Position numbers and translations under genes: made by a program. From JAZNOL01 sp045580815 (GTDB lineage Bacteria; Bacillota; Clostridia; RUG12999), in contig JAZNOL010000087.1 in the NCBI GenBank assembly GCA_045580815.1, forward strand, positions 1 through 41,802: a stretch of 41,802 bases of DNA, read 5' to 3'. The notes under the pieces are model-generated. The model was given only the letters and a program-made list of their open reading frames with translations, searched no databases and had not been told where the DNA came from. Of the stretch, positions 7,189 through 16,803 are shown piece by piece (position 1 is the stretch's first letter; each line of letters opens with the position of its first letter).

Positions 7189-8973
7189 TCAACCAAACAG
7201 TGGGCCGTAATGCTTACATGCACGGTAATCGGCATCCGAAGATGAGCCGCTGCCAAAGCCTGCCCATGCATGAGGACGGTAAACGTTGCTTTGAGGCACG
7301 TTATGCATTGACACGGGAATACGGAGCATTGATGCAAGAGTAATAACGTCTGCACCAACGTGACCGTGAACTGTTACGCCGTGATTTGCACCCCAGTTTG
7401 CCATTACGCTGTAAACATCGGCAAATGCACCCTCGCCTGTGAGATTGGGAGCAAACCATGTTGTGGGCCATGTGGGGTCGGTACGTTTGTCAAGTTTTTC
7501 GTGAACATCGTCAGGCAGGTTGCATGTATAACCCTCTGCAATCTGAATTGTAGGCCCAACGCCCTCAATAATGTTCACTCTTATCATTGTAACAGGCATT
7601 TCTGCCATTGTTTTAAAGTGTGAGGAGAATCCGCCGCCACGGAAATATTCATAGTCAGCTCTGCACCAGTCGGTAGCTTCAAGACAGGCATTGATGTCTG
7701 TTTCTGTCATATCCCACCACTGTTTGATTGTGCCGTTGCCGTTTTCGTCTTTTGCAGCACCTGTGCAGTCAAGTGCAGTTGCACCGGAATTGATAAGATG
7801 AATAATACCGTTTTCGGCTTTGCCGGTGAGGTCCTTGCCTGTTACACGTTTAACCGCATCGGGGCTCCAGTATGTACGCACATCGTGGAAGCAAGGTGCT
7901 TTGCCTGTAAGAAGTGTTCCAAAAAGCATTGAAATACCGTTTAAAGTATCGTTTTCCGTTGCAAAGGGGAAAGGCTGTTTTTTGCCGTTCCAGTCAAAGC
8001 TGGATGCCATGATTGCTTCGGTAAAGTCCGCATTGGGAAGCCAGTCTGTCCACTGACGCTGACCCTGGAAACCGCCTACAATACCGTTTCTGCCGAGAGC
8101 CTCTTCACTCCAGCCCATTTCTTTAAGTTTTTCGTTTCCGAAAAGAATATCACGCACAATGATTGTGAATTTTGCAATAAATTCCCAGTCCTTGTCAGCT
8201 TCAATAACCTTTGATTTTCTGATAATTTCGGGCAGACCCTTGCCTGCATTTTTGTCAAAGCCCTCTTTGCAGTTGGCTTTTATCCATGAAATTGCTTTCT
8301 CGTACTCGTCGTGGTCATAAATTTCAAGCGTGATACGGCGGAGAATTTCTGTTAAATCAACCCACTCAGCACGCAGACCCAGATATTTCTGCATAAAGTT
8401 TGCATCGCAGTATGAACCGGCAATACCCATAGAAACGCCGCCCATGTTAACGTATGCTTTGTTTTTAAGCTGACCTACAGCGATTGCACAACGCGCAAAA
8501 CGCAGAATTTTTTCTGCAACATCTTCAGGAATTGATGTGTCGGTCATATCCTGAACATCGTGACCGTAAATTGAAAATGCAGGAAGTCCTCTCTGGCTGT
8601 GAGCCGCCATAACCGCCGCAAGATAAACCGCACCGGGACGCTCTGTGCCGTTAAAGCCCCAGACAGCCTTGATTGTTGTGGGGTCAAGATCCATGGTTTC
8701 GCTTCCGTAGCACCAGCATGGTGTAACAGAAAGTGTTGCACAAACATTTTCTTTTGCAAACTGCTCGGCAACTTTTGCAGCTTCTGCACCGCCGCCGATT
8801 GTTGTGCAACCAATAACGCACTGCACAGGTGTGCCGTCAGCGTATTTTAAGTTTGCACCGATTAATTCAGCCGCTGCTTTTGCCATGTTCATGGTCTGAT
8901 TTTCAAGACCCTCTCGCACACCTCCCCATCTGCCGTCAATAACGGGACGGATTCCTATTTTGGGATATGTCAT
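7189..8973 (-). CDS. fucI: L-fucose isomerase
   Basis: 594 residues, essentially the length of E. coli FucI (591). Long stretches match that enzyme as I know it: 'PKIGIRPVIDGR' at the N-terminus, 'VTPCWCYGSETMD', 'KAVWGFNGTERPGAVYLAA', 'AFSIYGHDVQDM' and 'GGVSMGIAGS'. It converts L-fucose to L-fuculose using Mn2+; it may also act on D-arabinose. Ligand acids and the C-terminal His are expected in 'FATENDTLN' and 'GHVGADVITLASMLRIPVSM'. It is the last gene of a three-gene minus-strand unit behind two glycosidase-like genes. No fuculokinase, aldolase or transporter is adjacent, so the rest of the pathway must be elsewhere. Confidence 0.95.
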   Translation of the reverse strand: MTYPKIGIRPVIDGRWGGVREGLENQTMNMAKAAAELIGANLKYADGTPVQCVIGCTTIGGGAEAAKVAEQFAKENVCATLSVTPCWCYGSETMDLDPTTIKAVWGFNGTERPGAVYLAAVMAAHSQRGLPAFSIYGHDVQDMTDTSIPEDVAEKILRFARCAIAVGQLKNKAYVNMGGVSMGIAGSYCDANFMQKYLGLRAEWVDLTEILRRITLEIYDHDEYEKAISWIKANCKEGFDKNAGKGLPEIIRKSKVIEADKDWEFIAKFTIIVRDILFGNEKLKEMGWSEEALGRNGIVGGFQGQRQWTDWLPNADFTEAIMASSFDWNGKKQPFPFATENDTLNGISMLFGTLLTGKAPCFHDVRTYWSPDAVKRVTGKDLTGKAENGIIHLINSGATALDCTGAAKDENGNGTIKQWWDMTETDINACLEATDWCRADYEYFRGGGFSSHFKTMAEMPVTMIRVNIIEGVGPTIQIAEGYTCNLPDDVHEKLDKRTDPTWPTTWFAPNLTGEGAFADVYSVMANWGANHGVTVHGHVGADVITLASMLRIPVSMHNVPQSNVYRPHAWAGFGSGSSSDADYRACKHYGPLFG

Positions 8974-9013
8974 AAAAATGCCTCCTGAAAATATTTTTTA
9001 TTTTTTAATTTAC

Positions 9014-11551
9014 TTACTGTTTTTTAATTGCTATGTGAATACTGTTTTTAATTGTTACATTTTCAAATTCAAGAACATTGTTTTTAAATGAAAATACCGG
9101 ATTTTTGCCATCCGCCTCGATTGATTCTACTTCTTTTACAAAAGGCAGATGCAATTCTTTTAATGTTATATAGCCGTCTTTTATATCAAGTTCCATGTAA
9201 TTGCCGCTGATTTCAACTGTTCCCCAGCCTGTCGCAACGCTCCATACACTTTTAACATCTTCTGTTGTGACAGGATTGAATGTGAACCTGTTTTTCGGCA
9301 TATCAGCCGTAAAACCGCACAAAGCAGGCAAAAACGAAAACGCCGCCATACTGCGTGCATAATTGTTTCCGCATTCAATATCGTTCCACGGATTGCGTTT
9401 TGCACCGTCATATCTTTTTCGCACCTCACGCACAACATTTATTGCTTCGTCCATATATCCGCAGCTCATTAAAACACAGGCAAAGCTGTATTCAAAGCCC
9501 GACATAACCTCTTCGCAGTACGGAACCGGATTTTCAGGGCGTTTCACATTTTCCGGATATGTGCAAATAATCGTGCCGCCCTCGTCATTAACGGCAAAAA
9601 GCCGCCACGGATTGACAAGACCGCGCATTGATGTCATGAAATTGTTTTTATAAACACTAAAAGCCGCTGTTTTTGTCTGCTGTTTGTCAAACACATCGCC
9701 CAGTCCGCAAAGCATTGCGTGCCACCCACCGCAAAGCTGGTCTATAAAACAGCCCTCGGCAAGCTGATAACCGATTTCGCCGGTTTCTTCATTCCAGAAT
9801 CTTTCTGTCTGACCGAATTTTTCGGGTATTGATTTGTCGGTTATATCAATTTGCTGAATAAAATATTCACCGCCAAACAGATTGTTTTTTGTGTATTCGT
9901 ATCCGTTTTCAAAAAGACGTGAATATGTTTGTTTTGCATTTGTATCTCCGAGAAAATCCGCCATTTCTTCTGCGGCTTTAAGTGCCGCAAGATAAAATCC
10001 CTCAAGCCATGCATTAGCACCGAAAAGCTCGCAGTCAAGAGTGTGATGCTGTCTTCCTTCAAGCACGCCGTCGCCGTTTTCATCCCAGCAAAATTCATTT
10101 TCACTGCTCCATGCATATTCGAGCACTTTTTTAACGGTTTCCCAGTTTTGTTTAAGCCATGCACTGTCGCCCGACAGCTTCCATTCACGGTAAGTTTTTA
10201 TGACAATGCCCATTTGCCCGTCAACGCAAGGGATGTATTTCGTTTTGTTTCCGTCAAACAAATTGACAAAAACTTTGCGGTCAAATGGCGTGGGCAGACG
10301 AAAAACAGTTTCGCCGTTTTCTAAAACACCGTATTTAAACTCGTTGTTTCTGATGCTCATTTCCAAATCAGGGAAAAGATAACAGCACACATAGGCATAA
10401 TTCCACACATGCTGACAAAGTCCCTCGCAGGAACCGCAGTTTTCAAAAACCCCCTCAAAACCGTATAAACTGCCGTCTTCAAACCGCATTACAGTAGGAG
10501 ATTTTAACACCGCAAGCCCGGCACCTATCGCCTGTTTCATCGATTCATCAAGGGTTGACGAATAAACTGCCGTTTTAAACTGCTGTGTTTTGCTGTATAA
10601 GCTGTTCCAGTTGTCAAGAGAATATTTCGCACTTGATAAAGAATCTTTAAAAACTGTTGCGTAGTAGTTTTTCCATGTGATTTCGTTTCCGTTTTCGTCT
10701 TTATAAGGGAACCAATAGTTAACACAGTCGGGTATACTCCACGACAGCACAAATTTAACTGCCTTTTTCTCTCCGGGTTTTATTTTTATACGGGAAGAAA
10801 CAGTACACACATCACCGCTTGATGCTTCTTCATAATTTCTTGAAATCAGCTTTTTGCCCGATGAAAAATCGTTCCAGAAACCGATTATATTATCCATATA
10901 AAAACTGTTCCACCAGCCTCTGTACCAATAATCGGTCACAAAAATTTCGCCACCTACCGCCGCAACCGTCAGATTGTTCCGGTTGTTTTTCGCATCAAAA
11001 AGCATAACACCGCTGCCGTTTTCAATGCATTTGTTAACCGTTTTTGAAAAGGGATTTCTCACGCTGAAAGCTATTTCATATGTAATTTCCTTGTTTGTTG
11101 TATTTTCAATTTCCGGTGAAAAAAACGCCGCAGGAATTGAAGAATTTTTGCTGTCAAGAGGTATAAACGGATTAAATGCTTCAAGGCGCACACGTCCCGG
11201 AAATTCCTCATCGTCAAAATATAAGTCTGCAATCGGGAACTCTCCGTCAAAAGTATTTTCTTTAAAATGCGGAAATCCGTTCATGCTTGCTAAAGACACG
11301 CCCGTTCCTGCGCCATGATGGTTAAATTCTTTTTGAATATCACCCACAAGCACACGGGCATCTATGACATTTTCGTTTTCATCAAAAGCACGCACGGCAA
11401 AATGCGAATATCTGTTTTCACTTCTCTTATTCGGTTTGTTGAATATCTCCCAGTCAACAAGCCCACCGTTGCCTGCAATGCCTATACATCCGCTGCCTAT
11501 GCCTCCAAGCGGAAAAGAAATTTCATTTAAGTTTTCATTTTTATAAATCAT
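9014..11551 (-). CDS. glycoside hydrolase family 116-like (GBA2-type beta-glucosidase)
   Basis: 845 residues without a signal peptide, so probably cytosolic. The start 'ISFPLGGIGSGCIGIAGNGGLVDWEIFNKP' elements are the hallmark of the GH116 / non-lysosomal glucosylceramidase N-terminal beta-sandwich domain (about residues 10-330). The (alpha/alpha)6-type C-terminal domain contains 'CEGLCQHVWNYAYVCCYLFPDLE' elements (about 385-407). It also has 'NGDGVLEGRQHHTLDCELFGANAW' elements (about 500-525), where the family's general acid Asp is expected. GH116 enzymes cleave beta-glucosides and beta-xylosides. Here it probably trims an imported oligosaccharide. It lies 21 bases after the GH32/43-like gene and 40 before fucI. 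Confidence 0.85.
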   Translation of the reverse strand: MIYKNENLNEISFPLGGIGSGCIGIAGNGGLVDWEIFNKPNKRSENRYSHFAVRAFDENENVIDARVLVGDIQKEFNHHGAGTGVSLASMNGFPHFKENTFDGEFPIADLYFDDEEFPGRVRLEAFNPFIPLDSKNSSIPAAFFSPEIENTTNKEITYEIAFSVRNPFSKTVNKCIENGSGVMLFDAKNNRNNLTVAAVGGEIFVTDYWYRGWWNSFYMDNIIGFWNDFSSGKKLISRNYEEASSGDVCTVSSRIKIKPGEKKAVKFVLSWSIPDCVNYWFPYKDENGNEITWKNYYATVFKDSLSSAKYSLDNWNSLYSKTQQFKTAVYSSTLDESMKQAIGAGLAVLKSPTVMRFEDGSLYGFEGVFENCGSCEGLCQHVWNYAYVCCYLFPDLEMSIRNNEFKYGVLENGETVFRLPTPFDRKVFVNLFDGNKTKYIPCVDGQMGIVIKTYREWKLSGDSAWLKQNWETVKKVLEYAWSSENEFCWDENGDGVLEGRQHHTLDCELFGANAWLEGFYLAALKAAEEMADFLGDTNAKQTYSRLFENGYEYTKNNLFGGEYFIQQIDITDKSIPEKFGQTERFWNEETGEIGYQLAEGCFIDQLCGGWHAMLCGLGDVFDKQQTKTAAFSVYKNNFMTSMRGLVNPWRLFAVNDEGGTIICTYPENVKRPENPVPYCEEVMSGFEYSFACVLMSCGYMDEAINVVREVRKRYDGAKRNPWNDIECGNNYARSMAAFSFLPALCGFTADMPKNRFTFNPVTTEDVKSVWSVATGWGTVEISGNYMELDIKDGYITLKELHLPFVKEVESIEADGKNPVFSFKNNVLEFENVTIKNSIHIAIKKQ

Positions 11552-11572
11552 GTATATTCTCCTTTTATAATG

Positions 11573-13030
11573 CTAATTTTTCAATTCATAACAGTTGAAG
11601 TTATAAGCCTTGACTTTGCCTTTGCCGCATAAAATGCCGGGAGTCATAAAAGCACCTGTTTCCATTGCTGTTTGTATAATAAGCAAATCATTGACATATG
11701 CCTCAAGCTGACCTTCCGAAGCAATAATCCTCAAATTAAACCTTTCGCCGGGTACAAAATTATATTTTCGCCGCTGTTTGCATATAAAAGACAGTCCGCC
11801 CTCATAAAATGAAAGAGTTTTTTCTTCAGCATCTGCCGCAATAAATTTTTTATCTGTCAAATTTCCGTCTTTATTATATACATCAATTGAAAATCCGCAT
11901 TCTTTACACAGCGGCTCGATGTCGGCAACAATCTCCAAAGAAGAGCATCGGCAATTTTTAAGTATTGCATGTTGATAAGTGTAATTGTCTGTTGACATAA
12001 GCATACAGTTATCTTCACTGTATATTTCCCCGGTTCCTGTTTTCCATGCTACTGATGTGCTTTGCAGCTCAAACATCCCGCTGTCAGGACAACTGCTTTT
12101 ATGCTCAGCCCTTAAATTTTCAAGCAAAGGATGATAGCAAGCACACAAATCTCCGTTAACAACGCTTATTTTTTTAGGATACGAAACTGCCCAGTCGTTT
12201 TTGCTTTTATCTATGTACAAAAGACACCTGTCTCCCTTATAAATAAACGTGCGGCAGGTATATCCGCTTTCCGCACCGCCACCGATAAGCACGTTGTCTG
12301 TTACATCTTCAAAAGTTCCGTCAGGGGTATCGGAAACGGCATAAAGAGTAGCAGTGGTAACATGACTGTCTCCGATAACACCGCGCATTCCGAAAGAGGC
12401 GTGAGTGAGAAATGTGAGATACCATTTGCCGTCCATGAAGAACACATCGGGAACCTCAATAACACCGCAGGATTTCGGTGCATAAACAATTTTCTGATTT
12501 TCCCATTTAACAAGGTCATAACTGTAAGCCATGCCAACTGCCCCGGTCATGCTGCCGTTTATAAGAGCCATTGTTGCAAAATAACCGTAATATATATCTT
12601 TTTCGTTATCATATACAACAATCATATCACGGCAATCCATGTTATTTTTTATGCCGAAAACAGCTTCATCCGGGAAAAGCACAGGGTTATTTTCGTGCAA
12701 TGCAAAATTTTTCAAATCCTTTGATGTGGCAAGTCCTATTTGCTGACGGCCTTCACTGTTTCGCATCGTATAATAAATATAGTGCAATCCGTCTTTGCCG
12801 GTTATTGCACAGCCGGTATATTTTGAAAGGCAATCTTCCGGAAAATCTTTTTCAGGCAAAACCGGTAAAATATCGTCACATATATTAAAGCTAAGCAAAT
12901 CATCCGTATATGCATGACCGACGCTATACCCCTCCGGAAGCCTCAGATTGAATACATGTATTCTTTCCTCCACATTGAGATACCACGCATCACACATCTG
13001 ACAGCTTTGACCGGTATATTTATATTTCAC
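11573..13030 (-). CDS. five-bladed beta-propeller glycosidase, GH32/GH43-like
   Basis: About 485 residues, no signal peptide. An N-terminal propeller has 'CDAWYLNVEERIHVFNL' (Asp and IH.F motif), 'CRDMIVVYDNEKDIYYGYF' (the RD motif of GH32/43 clans) and 'GVIEVPDVFFMDGKWYLTF', where the Glu is a candidate acid. A C-terminal beta-sandwich (about residues 340-485) resembles the GH32 C-terminal module. The substrate is unknown; a fructoside, arabinoside or fucoside is possible and the fucI neighbour does not settle it. I choose the GTG at 13030 because AGGAGG lies 8 bases before it; the in-frame GTG at 13039 is inside the SD. First gene of the operon that ends with fucI. Confidence 0.7.
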   Translation of the reverse strand: MKYKYTGQSCQMCDAWYLNVEERIHVFNLRLPEGYSVGHAYTDDLLSFNICDDILPVLPEKDFPEDCLSKYTGCAITGKDGLHYIYYTMRNSEGRQQIGLATSKDLKNFALHENNPVLFPDEAVFGIKNNMDCRDMIVVYDNEKDIYYGYFATMALINGSMTGAVGMAYSYDLVKWENQKIVYAPKSCGVIEVPDVFFMDGKWYLTFLTHASFGMRGVIGDSHVTTATLYAVSDTPDGTFEDVTDNVLIGGGAESGYTCRTFIYKGDRCLLYIDKSKNDWAVSYPKKISVVNGDLCACYHPLLENLRAEHKSSCPDSGMFELQSTSVAWKTGTGEIYSEDNCMLMSTDNYTYQHAILKNCRCSSLEIVADIEPLCKECGFSIDVYNKDGNLTDKKFIAADAEEKTLSFYEGGLSFICKQRRKYNFVPGERFNLRIIASEGQLEAYVNDLLIIQTAMETGAFMTPGILCGKGKVKAYNFNCYELKN

Positions 13031-13050
13031 AAATATCACCTCCTAAAATA

Positions 13051-13080
13051 ATAATAACATATCACATCCGAAATATTCAA
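13051..13080 (-). promoter_or_regulatory. promoter of the GH-GH116-fucI operon
   Basis: Minus strand TTGAAT (13080-13075), 18-base spacer, TATTAT (13056-13051). The 210-base gap to dapL holds this and a weak plus-strand promoter; I recognise no riboswitch in it. Confidence 0.5.
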
Positions 13081-13188
13081 GAAAGAAAATTAACATTTAC
13101 TTGTAAAAAACTAACTTATTTTAATTCAAATAGCTTTTGTGCATAATTTTTTTGAACAAAATGCGTATTTTTCAAGGAATTGAGGACT

Positions 13189-13216
13189 TTTACGTCGAAA
13201 ATAGAAAATGTATAAA
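13189..13216 (+). promoter_or_regulatory. possible weak promoter of dapL
   Basis: TTTACG (13189-13194), 16-base spacer, TATAAA (13211-13216). The match is poor but it is the best candidate before the SD at 13232-13239. Confidence 0.35.
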
Positions 13217-13249
13217 TTTGCGTTTTTTATAGGAAGGAATGAATTATAA

Positions 13250-14431
13250 ATGAAAGTAAACAAAAATTATGCAAACGTAAATGACAGCTATCTGTTTTCT
13301 ACAATAGCCAAAAAAGTAAACGAGTATTCTGCGGCAAATCCCGATAAACGCATTATCCGTATGGGTATCGGTGACGTTACACTCCCCCTTTGCAATGCTG
13401 TTATTGACGGTATGCACGAGGCAGTTTCCGAAATGGGTAAAAAAGAAACTTTCAGAGGCTACGGTCCTGAGCAGGGTTACGATTTTCTCAAAAACAGCAT
13501 AAAAGACTATTACGGTGAAAAAAATGTTGACCTCGATAACGATGAAATCTTTATTTCCGACGGTGCAAAATCAGACCTTGGCAACATTCTTGACCTGTTT
13601 GACAGCGACAACACCGTGCTTGTGCCAGACCCGGTTTATCCCGTTTATGTTGACACTAACATAATGACAGGCAGAAAAATCATTTTTGCTGACGCAAACG
13701 AGGAAAACGGTTTTCTTCCCTTGCCCGATGAAAATGTTCATGCTGATATAATTTACATATGCTCACCCAACAACCCCACAGGTGCAGCTTATGACCGCGA
13801 GGGACTTAAAAAATGGGTTGACTATGCTATTGCAAACGAAGCGGTTATTCTGTTTGATGCCGCTTATGAATGCTTTGTAACAGACGAAAATCTGCCGAGA
13901 AGCATTTATGAAATTGAGGGTGCAAAAAAATGTGCAATTGAGTTCTGCTCATTCTCAAAAACAGCAGGATTTACAGGCACACGTTGTGGTTATACCGTTG
14001 TGCCGAAAGCTCTTGTTTTTGAAGATATGTCACTTAACAAAATGTGGCTTCGCCGCCAGACAACAAAATTCAACGGCGTGCCCTATATTGTTCAGAAAGG
14101 TGCCGCACAGATTTTCACAAAAGAGGGCAGAGAGCAGATTCAGTCTGCGCTGGCTTATTACCGTGAAAACGCAAAAATTATTGCCGACACGATGACAGAG
14201 CTTGGCATCTGGTACACAGGCGGCAAAAACTCGCCCTACATCTGGCTCAAATGCCCGAACAACATGAAAAGCTGGGACTTTTTCGATATGCTTTTAGAAA
14301 AAGCTAACGTTGTAGGTACTCCCGGAAGCGGTTTTGGTAAAAACGGTGAGGGATTCTTCCGTCTGACAGCATTCTCTGACAACGAAAGCACAAAAGAAGC
14401 TATGAAACGCTTTGCAGAGTGTCTTAAATAA
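13250..14431 (+). CDS. dapL: LL-diaminopimelate aminotransferase
   Basis: 393 residues, fold-type I PLP enzyme. 'RMGIGDVTLPL', 'FRGYGPEQGYDFLK', 'CSPNNPTGAAY' and the PLP lysine in 'FSKTAGFTGTRCGYTVVP' match DapL closely. It converts tetrahydrodipicolinate to LL-2,6-diaminopimelate in one step, for lysine and peptidoglycan synthesis. Its presence implies the short DapL route rather than the succinylase or acetylase route. SD GGAAGGAA lies 10 bases before the ATG. comEC follows after 36 bases, with no terminator seen between them. Confidence 0.92.
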   Translation: MKVNKNYANVNDSYLFSTIAKKVNEYSAANPDKRIIRMGIGDVTLPLCNAVIDGMHEAVSEMGKKETFRGYGPEQGYDFLKNSIKDYYGEKNVDLDNDEIFISDGAKSDLGNILDLFDSDNTVLVPDPVYPVYVDTNIMTGRKIIFADANEENGFLPLPDENVHADIIYICSPNNPTGAAYDREGLKKWVDYAIANEAVILFDAAYECFVTDENLPRSIYEIEGAKKCAIEFCSFSKTAGFTGTRCGYTVVPKALVFEDMSLNKMWLRRQTTKFNGVPYIVQKGAAQIFTKEGREQIQSALAYYRENAKIIADTMTELGIWYTGGKNSPYIWLKCPNNMKSWDFFDMLLEKANVVGTPGSGFGKNGEGFFRLTAFSDNESTKEAMKRFAECLK

Positions 14432-14467
14432 TTTAACAATAAAAATAATAACAGGGGGGAATGCCGG

Positions 14468-16786
14468 GTGAGTTACAAATACCTTTCTGCAATCATGATG
14501 TTTTATATATGCGGAATTATTTGCTGTTCACTTGGGTTTCCCTCATTCATTATATCAGTAATGTTTCTTGGCATTTTAGTAAGTATTACAAAAGCAAAAA
14601 CCAAAAAGTCAATTATCATATCAATATTGTTTACGCTTTGTTTTTCGGCAGGATATCTGCATACATTTTTACAAAACAGTCAATATAACTTTTTCTATGA
14701 AACATTTTGCGACAGGTATGTTACGGTTTTTGGTACTGTTGACAGCATGCCCATTGAAACAGAAACATTATTTGGTGAGAAAAATTTATCATATACTGTT
14801 AAACTTTCGGATGTGAAAGTTGACGGTGAATTTTATAAATCTGACAAAAAAATCATTGTATATGCACCCGATGGAATTTTTCTTGAGCCGGGTGATACAG
14901 TTATTTTAAACGGTTTTTTAAGAGCTCCGAAAGAAAATGCAAATCCCAACGGATTTAATTACCGCAAGTATCTTCAAACAACAAAAACAGCGGCAATTAT
15001 GAATCTCAGAGACGGCGTTGTAACGGGCAAAAACACGTCACTTTTTTACAAACTGTCAAAAGTGCGTCATCATCTGCTTGTAAAATTGTCGCAGTATATG
15101 CCCGAGGACAAGGATTTTCTTGTTCGTGCACTTGTTTTAGGTGACAGAACACAGCTTTCTTCCGATGTTGAAAATACTTTTGCCGGAAGTGGAATTTCGC
15201 ACGCTTTGGCACTTTCAGGCATGCATCTTTCAATTTTAATGGCTTTTGTTACTCATTTTATCGCAAGAGCCAGCATAAAACTAAGGGCACGGGCAGTTAT
15301 ATGCTCAGTTGCTGTAATTTTGTATATCCCTGTTGCCGGCTTTTTCCCATCGCTTGTACGTGCCGGAATAATAACGCTGTTTGCATTTGCCGCAACATTA
15401 TTTAAACAAAAATATGATTTTACAACCGCACTTGTTTTTGCGGCAACGGTTATTCTTATGGATAATCCGCTTGTTATACACAGCCTTTCATTTCAACTGT
15501 CGTTTCTTGCAACAATAGGTATTGTATATTTTTCTCTGCCTGCATATAAACTGTTTAAACAAAAAATCCGGCTTAATCGTTTTACCGGATTTATTTCGGT
15601 TACGGCAATTTCATCTATAACTGTAACTCTGCTTACTTTGCCGATTATTGCAAAATCATTTAGCAGTGTAAGTTTTTATACGATTTTAGGAAATATTTTA
15701 ATTGTTCCGCTTATAGAAATACTTTTTGCCGGTGCACTTGTAATGCTGACTATTGGTGTAATTTTTGCTCCCGCGGCAAAAATAATAGGCATGGCATTGG
15801 CATTTATTACAGACATTATTCTTTTTGCGTGTAATACAGTTTCATCGCTAAAAGGTGCATTTTTTGTAGTAAAAGCTCCCGGCATTTTCGAATATATGCT
15901 TTATTTATCGGCAGTTTGTGCAGCTTACGGATTTTTAAGAAAATCCAAGTTTAAAAAACCTGCCGCAATAATTGCCTGTGCTATGGCAGTACTGTGCATA
16001 TCAAACAGTGTGTACCAAAGCACAGTTTTTCGTGTAGATTTTATAAACGTGGGGCAAGGCGACAGTGCGCTTATACAAATTCCGTTTGGCAAAAATATTC
16101 TTATTGACTGTGGACCGGCAGGTTACGGCGAAGCAGCATCTTACATAAAATCCAAAGGCATACATACGCTTGACGCTATCTATATTAGCCATTTTGACAG
16201 TGACCACACAGGCGGTCTGGATGAAATTCTTTCTTCCGTAACGGTTAAAAAAGTTGTAGTTTCGTACACTAACGCACAAAACAGCGACAGCTTTGAGCTT
16301 TTGAATAAAATAATCAACAGTGGTGCAGACGTGGAATTTGCCGATAACACATATCACACGAAAATAGGCTCGTGCGAAATTGAAGCCCTGTGGCCCGGAG
16401 ACATCATAAATACTGACGATAACAACAATAGTCTTGTTATAAAACTCAAATGCCGCGGCAAAACCTTTTTATTTACGGGAGATATTGACGCGCAAACTGA
16501 ACACACTGTTATAAATGCAGGCAAAAATGTGAATACAGATGTATTAAAGGTTGCTCATCATGGCAGTAAAACCTCAACATCATCAGAATTTATAAAACAT
16601 TCGTCACCCCAATATGCTGTAATATCAGTATCAAATAATAATTCTTTCGGACATCCCGACAGCAATGTTATAAATCGTCTTGAGGCCGAAGGGTGCCATG
16701 TTTTTAGTACCGCCAAAAACGGATATGCCCATTTTTCACAGGATATGTTCGGAAACTATAAAATTAAAATAAAAAATCTCGATTAA
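14468..16786 (+). CDS. comEC: ComEC/Rec2 DNA-uptake channel protein
   Basis: 772 residues, the full length for the family. Hydrophobic helices at the N-terminus are followed by an OB-fold-like region (about residues 70-190). Then comes the multi-spanning competence domain, with 'LVLGDRTQLSSDVENTFAGSG' elements and 'HALALSGMHLSIL' (about 240-252). The C-terminal metallo-beta-lactamase domain has 'NVGQGDSALIQ', 'YISHFDSDHTGG', 'FTGDID' and 'VAHHGS'. ComEC carries single-stranded DNA across the membrane during transformation. The start is the GTG at 14468, 8 bases after a GGGGGG run; the ATG at 14461 is in another frame. Placement before holA is common in Bacillota. Confidence 0.93.
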   Translation: MSYKYLSAIMMFYICGIICCSLGFPSFIISVMFLGILVSITKAKTKKSIIISILFTLCFSAGYLHTFLQNSQYNFFYETFCDRYVTVFGTVDSMPIETETLFGEKNLSYTVKLSDVKVDGEFYKSDKKIIVYAPDGIFLEPGDTVILNGFLRAPKENANPNGFNYRKYLQTTKTAAIMNLRDGVVTGKNTSLFYKLSKVRHHLLVKLSQYMPEDKDFLVRALVLGDRTQLSSDVENTFAGSGISHALALSGMHLSILMAFVTHFIARASIKLRARAVICSVAVILYIPVAGFFPSLVRAGIITLFAFAATLFKQKYDFTTALVFAATVILMDNPLVIHSLSFQLSFLATIGIVYFSLPAYKLFKQKIRLNRFTGFISVTAISSITVTLLTLPIIAKSFSSVSFYTILGNILIVPLIEILFAGALVMLTIGVIFAPAAKIIGMALAFITDIILFACNTVSSLKGAFFVVKAPGIFEYMLYLSAVCAAYGFLRKSKFKKPAAIIACAMAVLCISNSVYQSTVFRVDFINVGQGDSALIQIPFGKNILIDCGPAGYGEAASYIKSKGIHTLDAIYISHFDSDHTGGLDEILSSVTVKKVVVSYTNAQNSDSFELLNKIINSGADVEFADNTYHTKIGSCEIEALWPGDIINTDDNNNSLVIKLKCRGKTFLFTGDIDAQTEHTVINAGKNVNTDVLKVAHHGSKTSTSSEFIKHSSPQYAVISVSNNNSFGHPDSNVINRLEAEGCHVFSTAKNGYAHFSQDMFGNYKIKIKNLD

Positions 16787-16803
16787 AAAGAAGGTGACAA
16801 AAA

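Noticed and set aside
13040..13249. Lysine riboswitch upstream of dapL
   Set aside because: The 210-base gap lacks the long conserved lysine-riboswitch core and any terminator; only weak promoter signals are visible.
14461..14688. Small ORF starting at ATG 14461
   Set aside because: It overlaps comEC in another frame, and the SD serves the comEC GTG at 14468.
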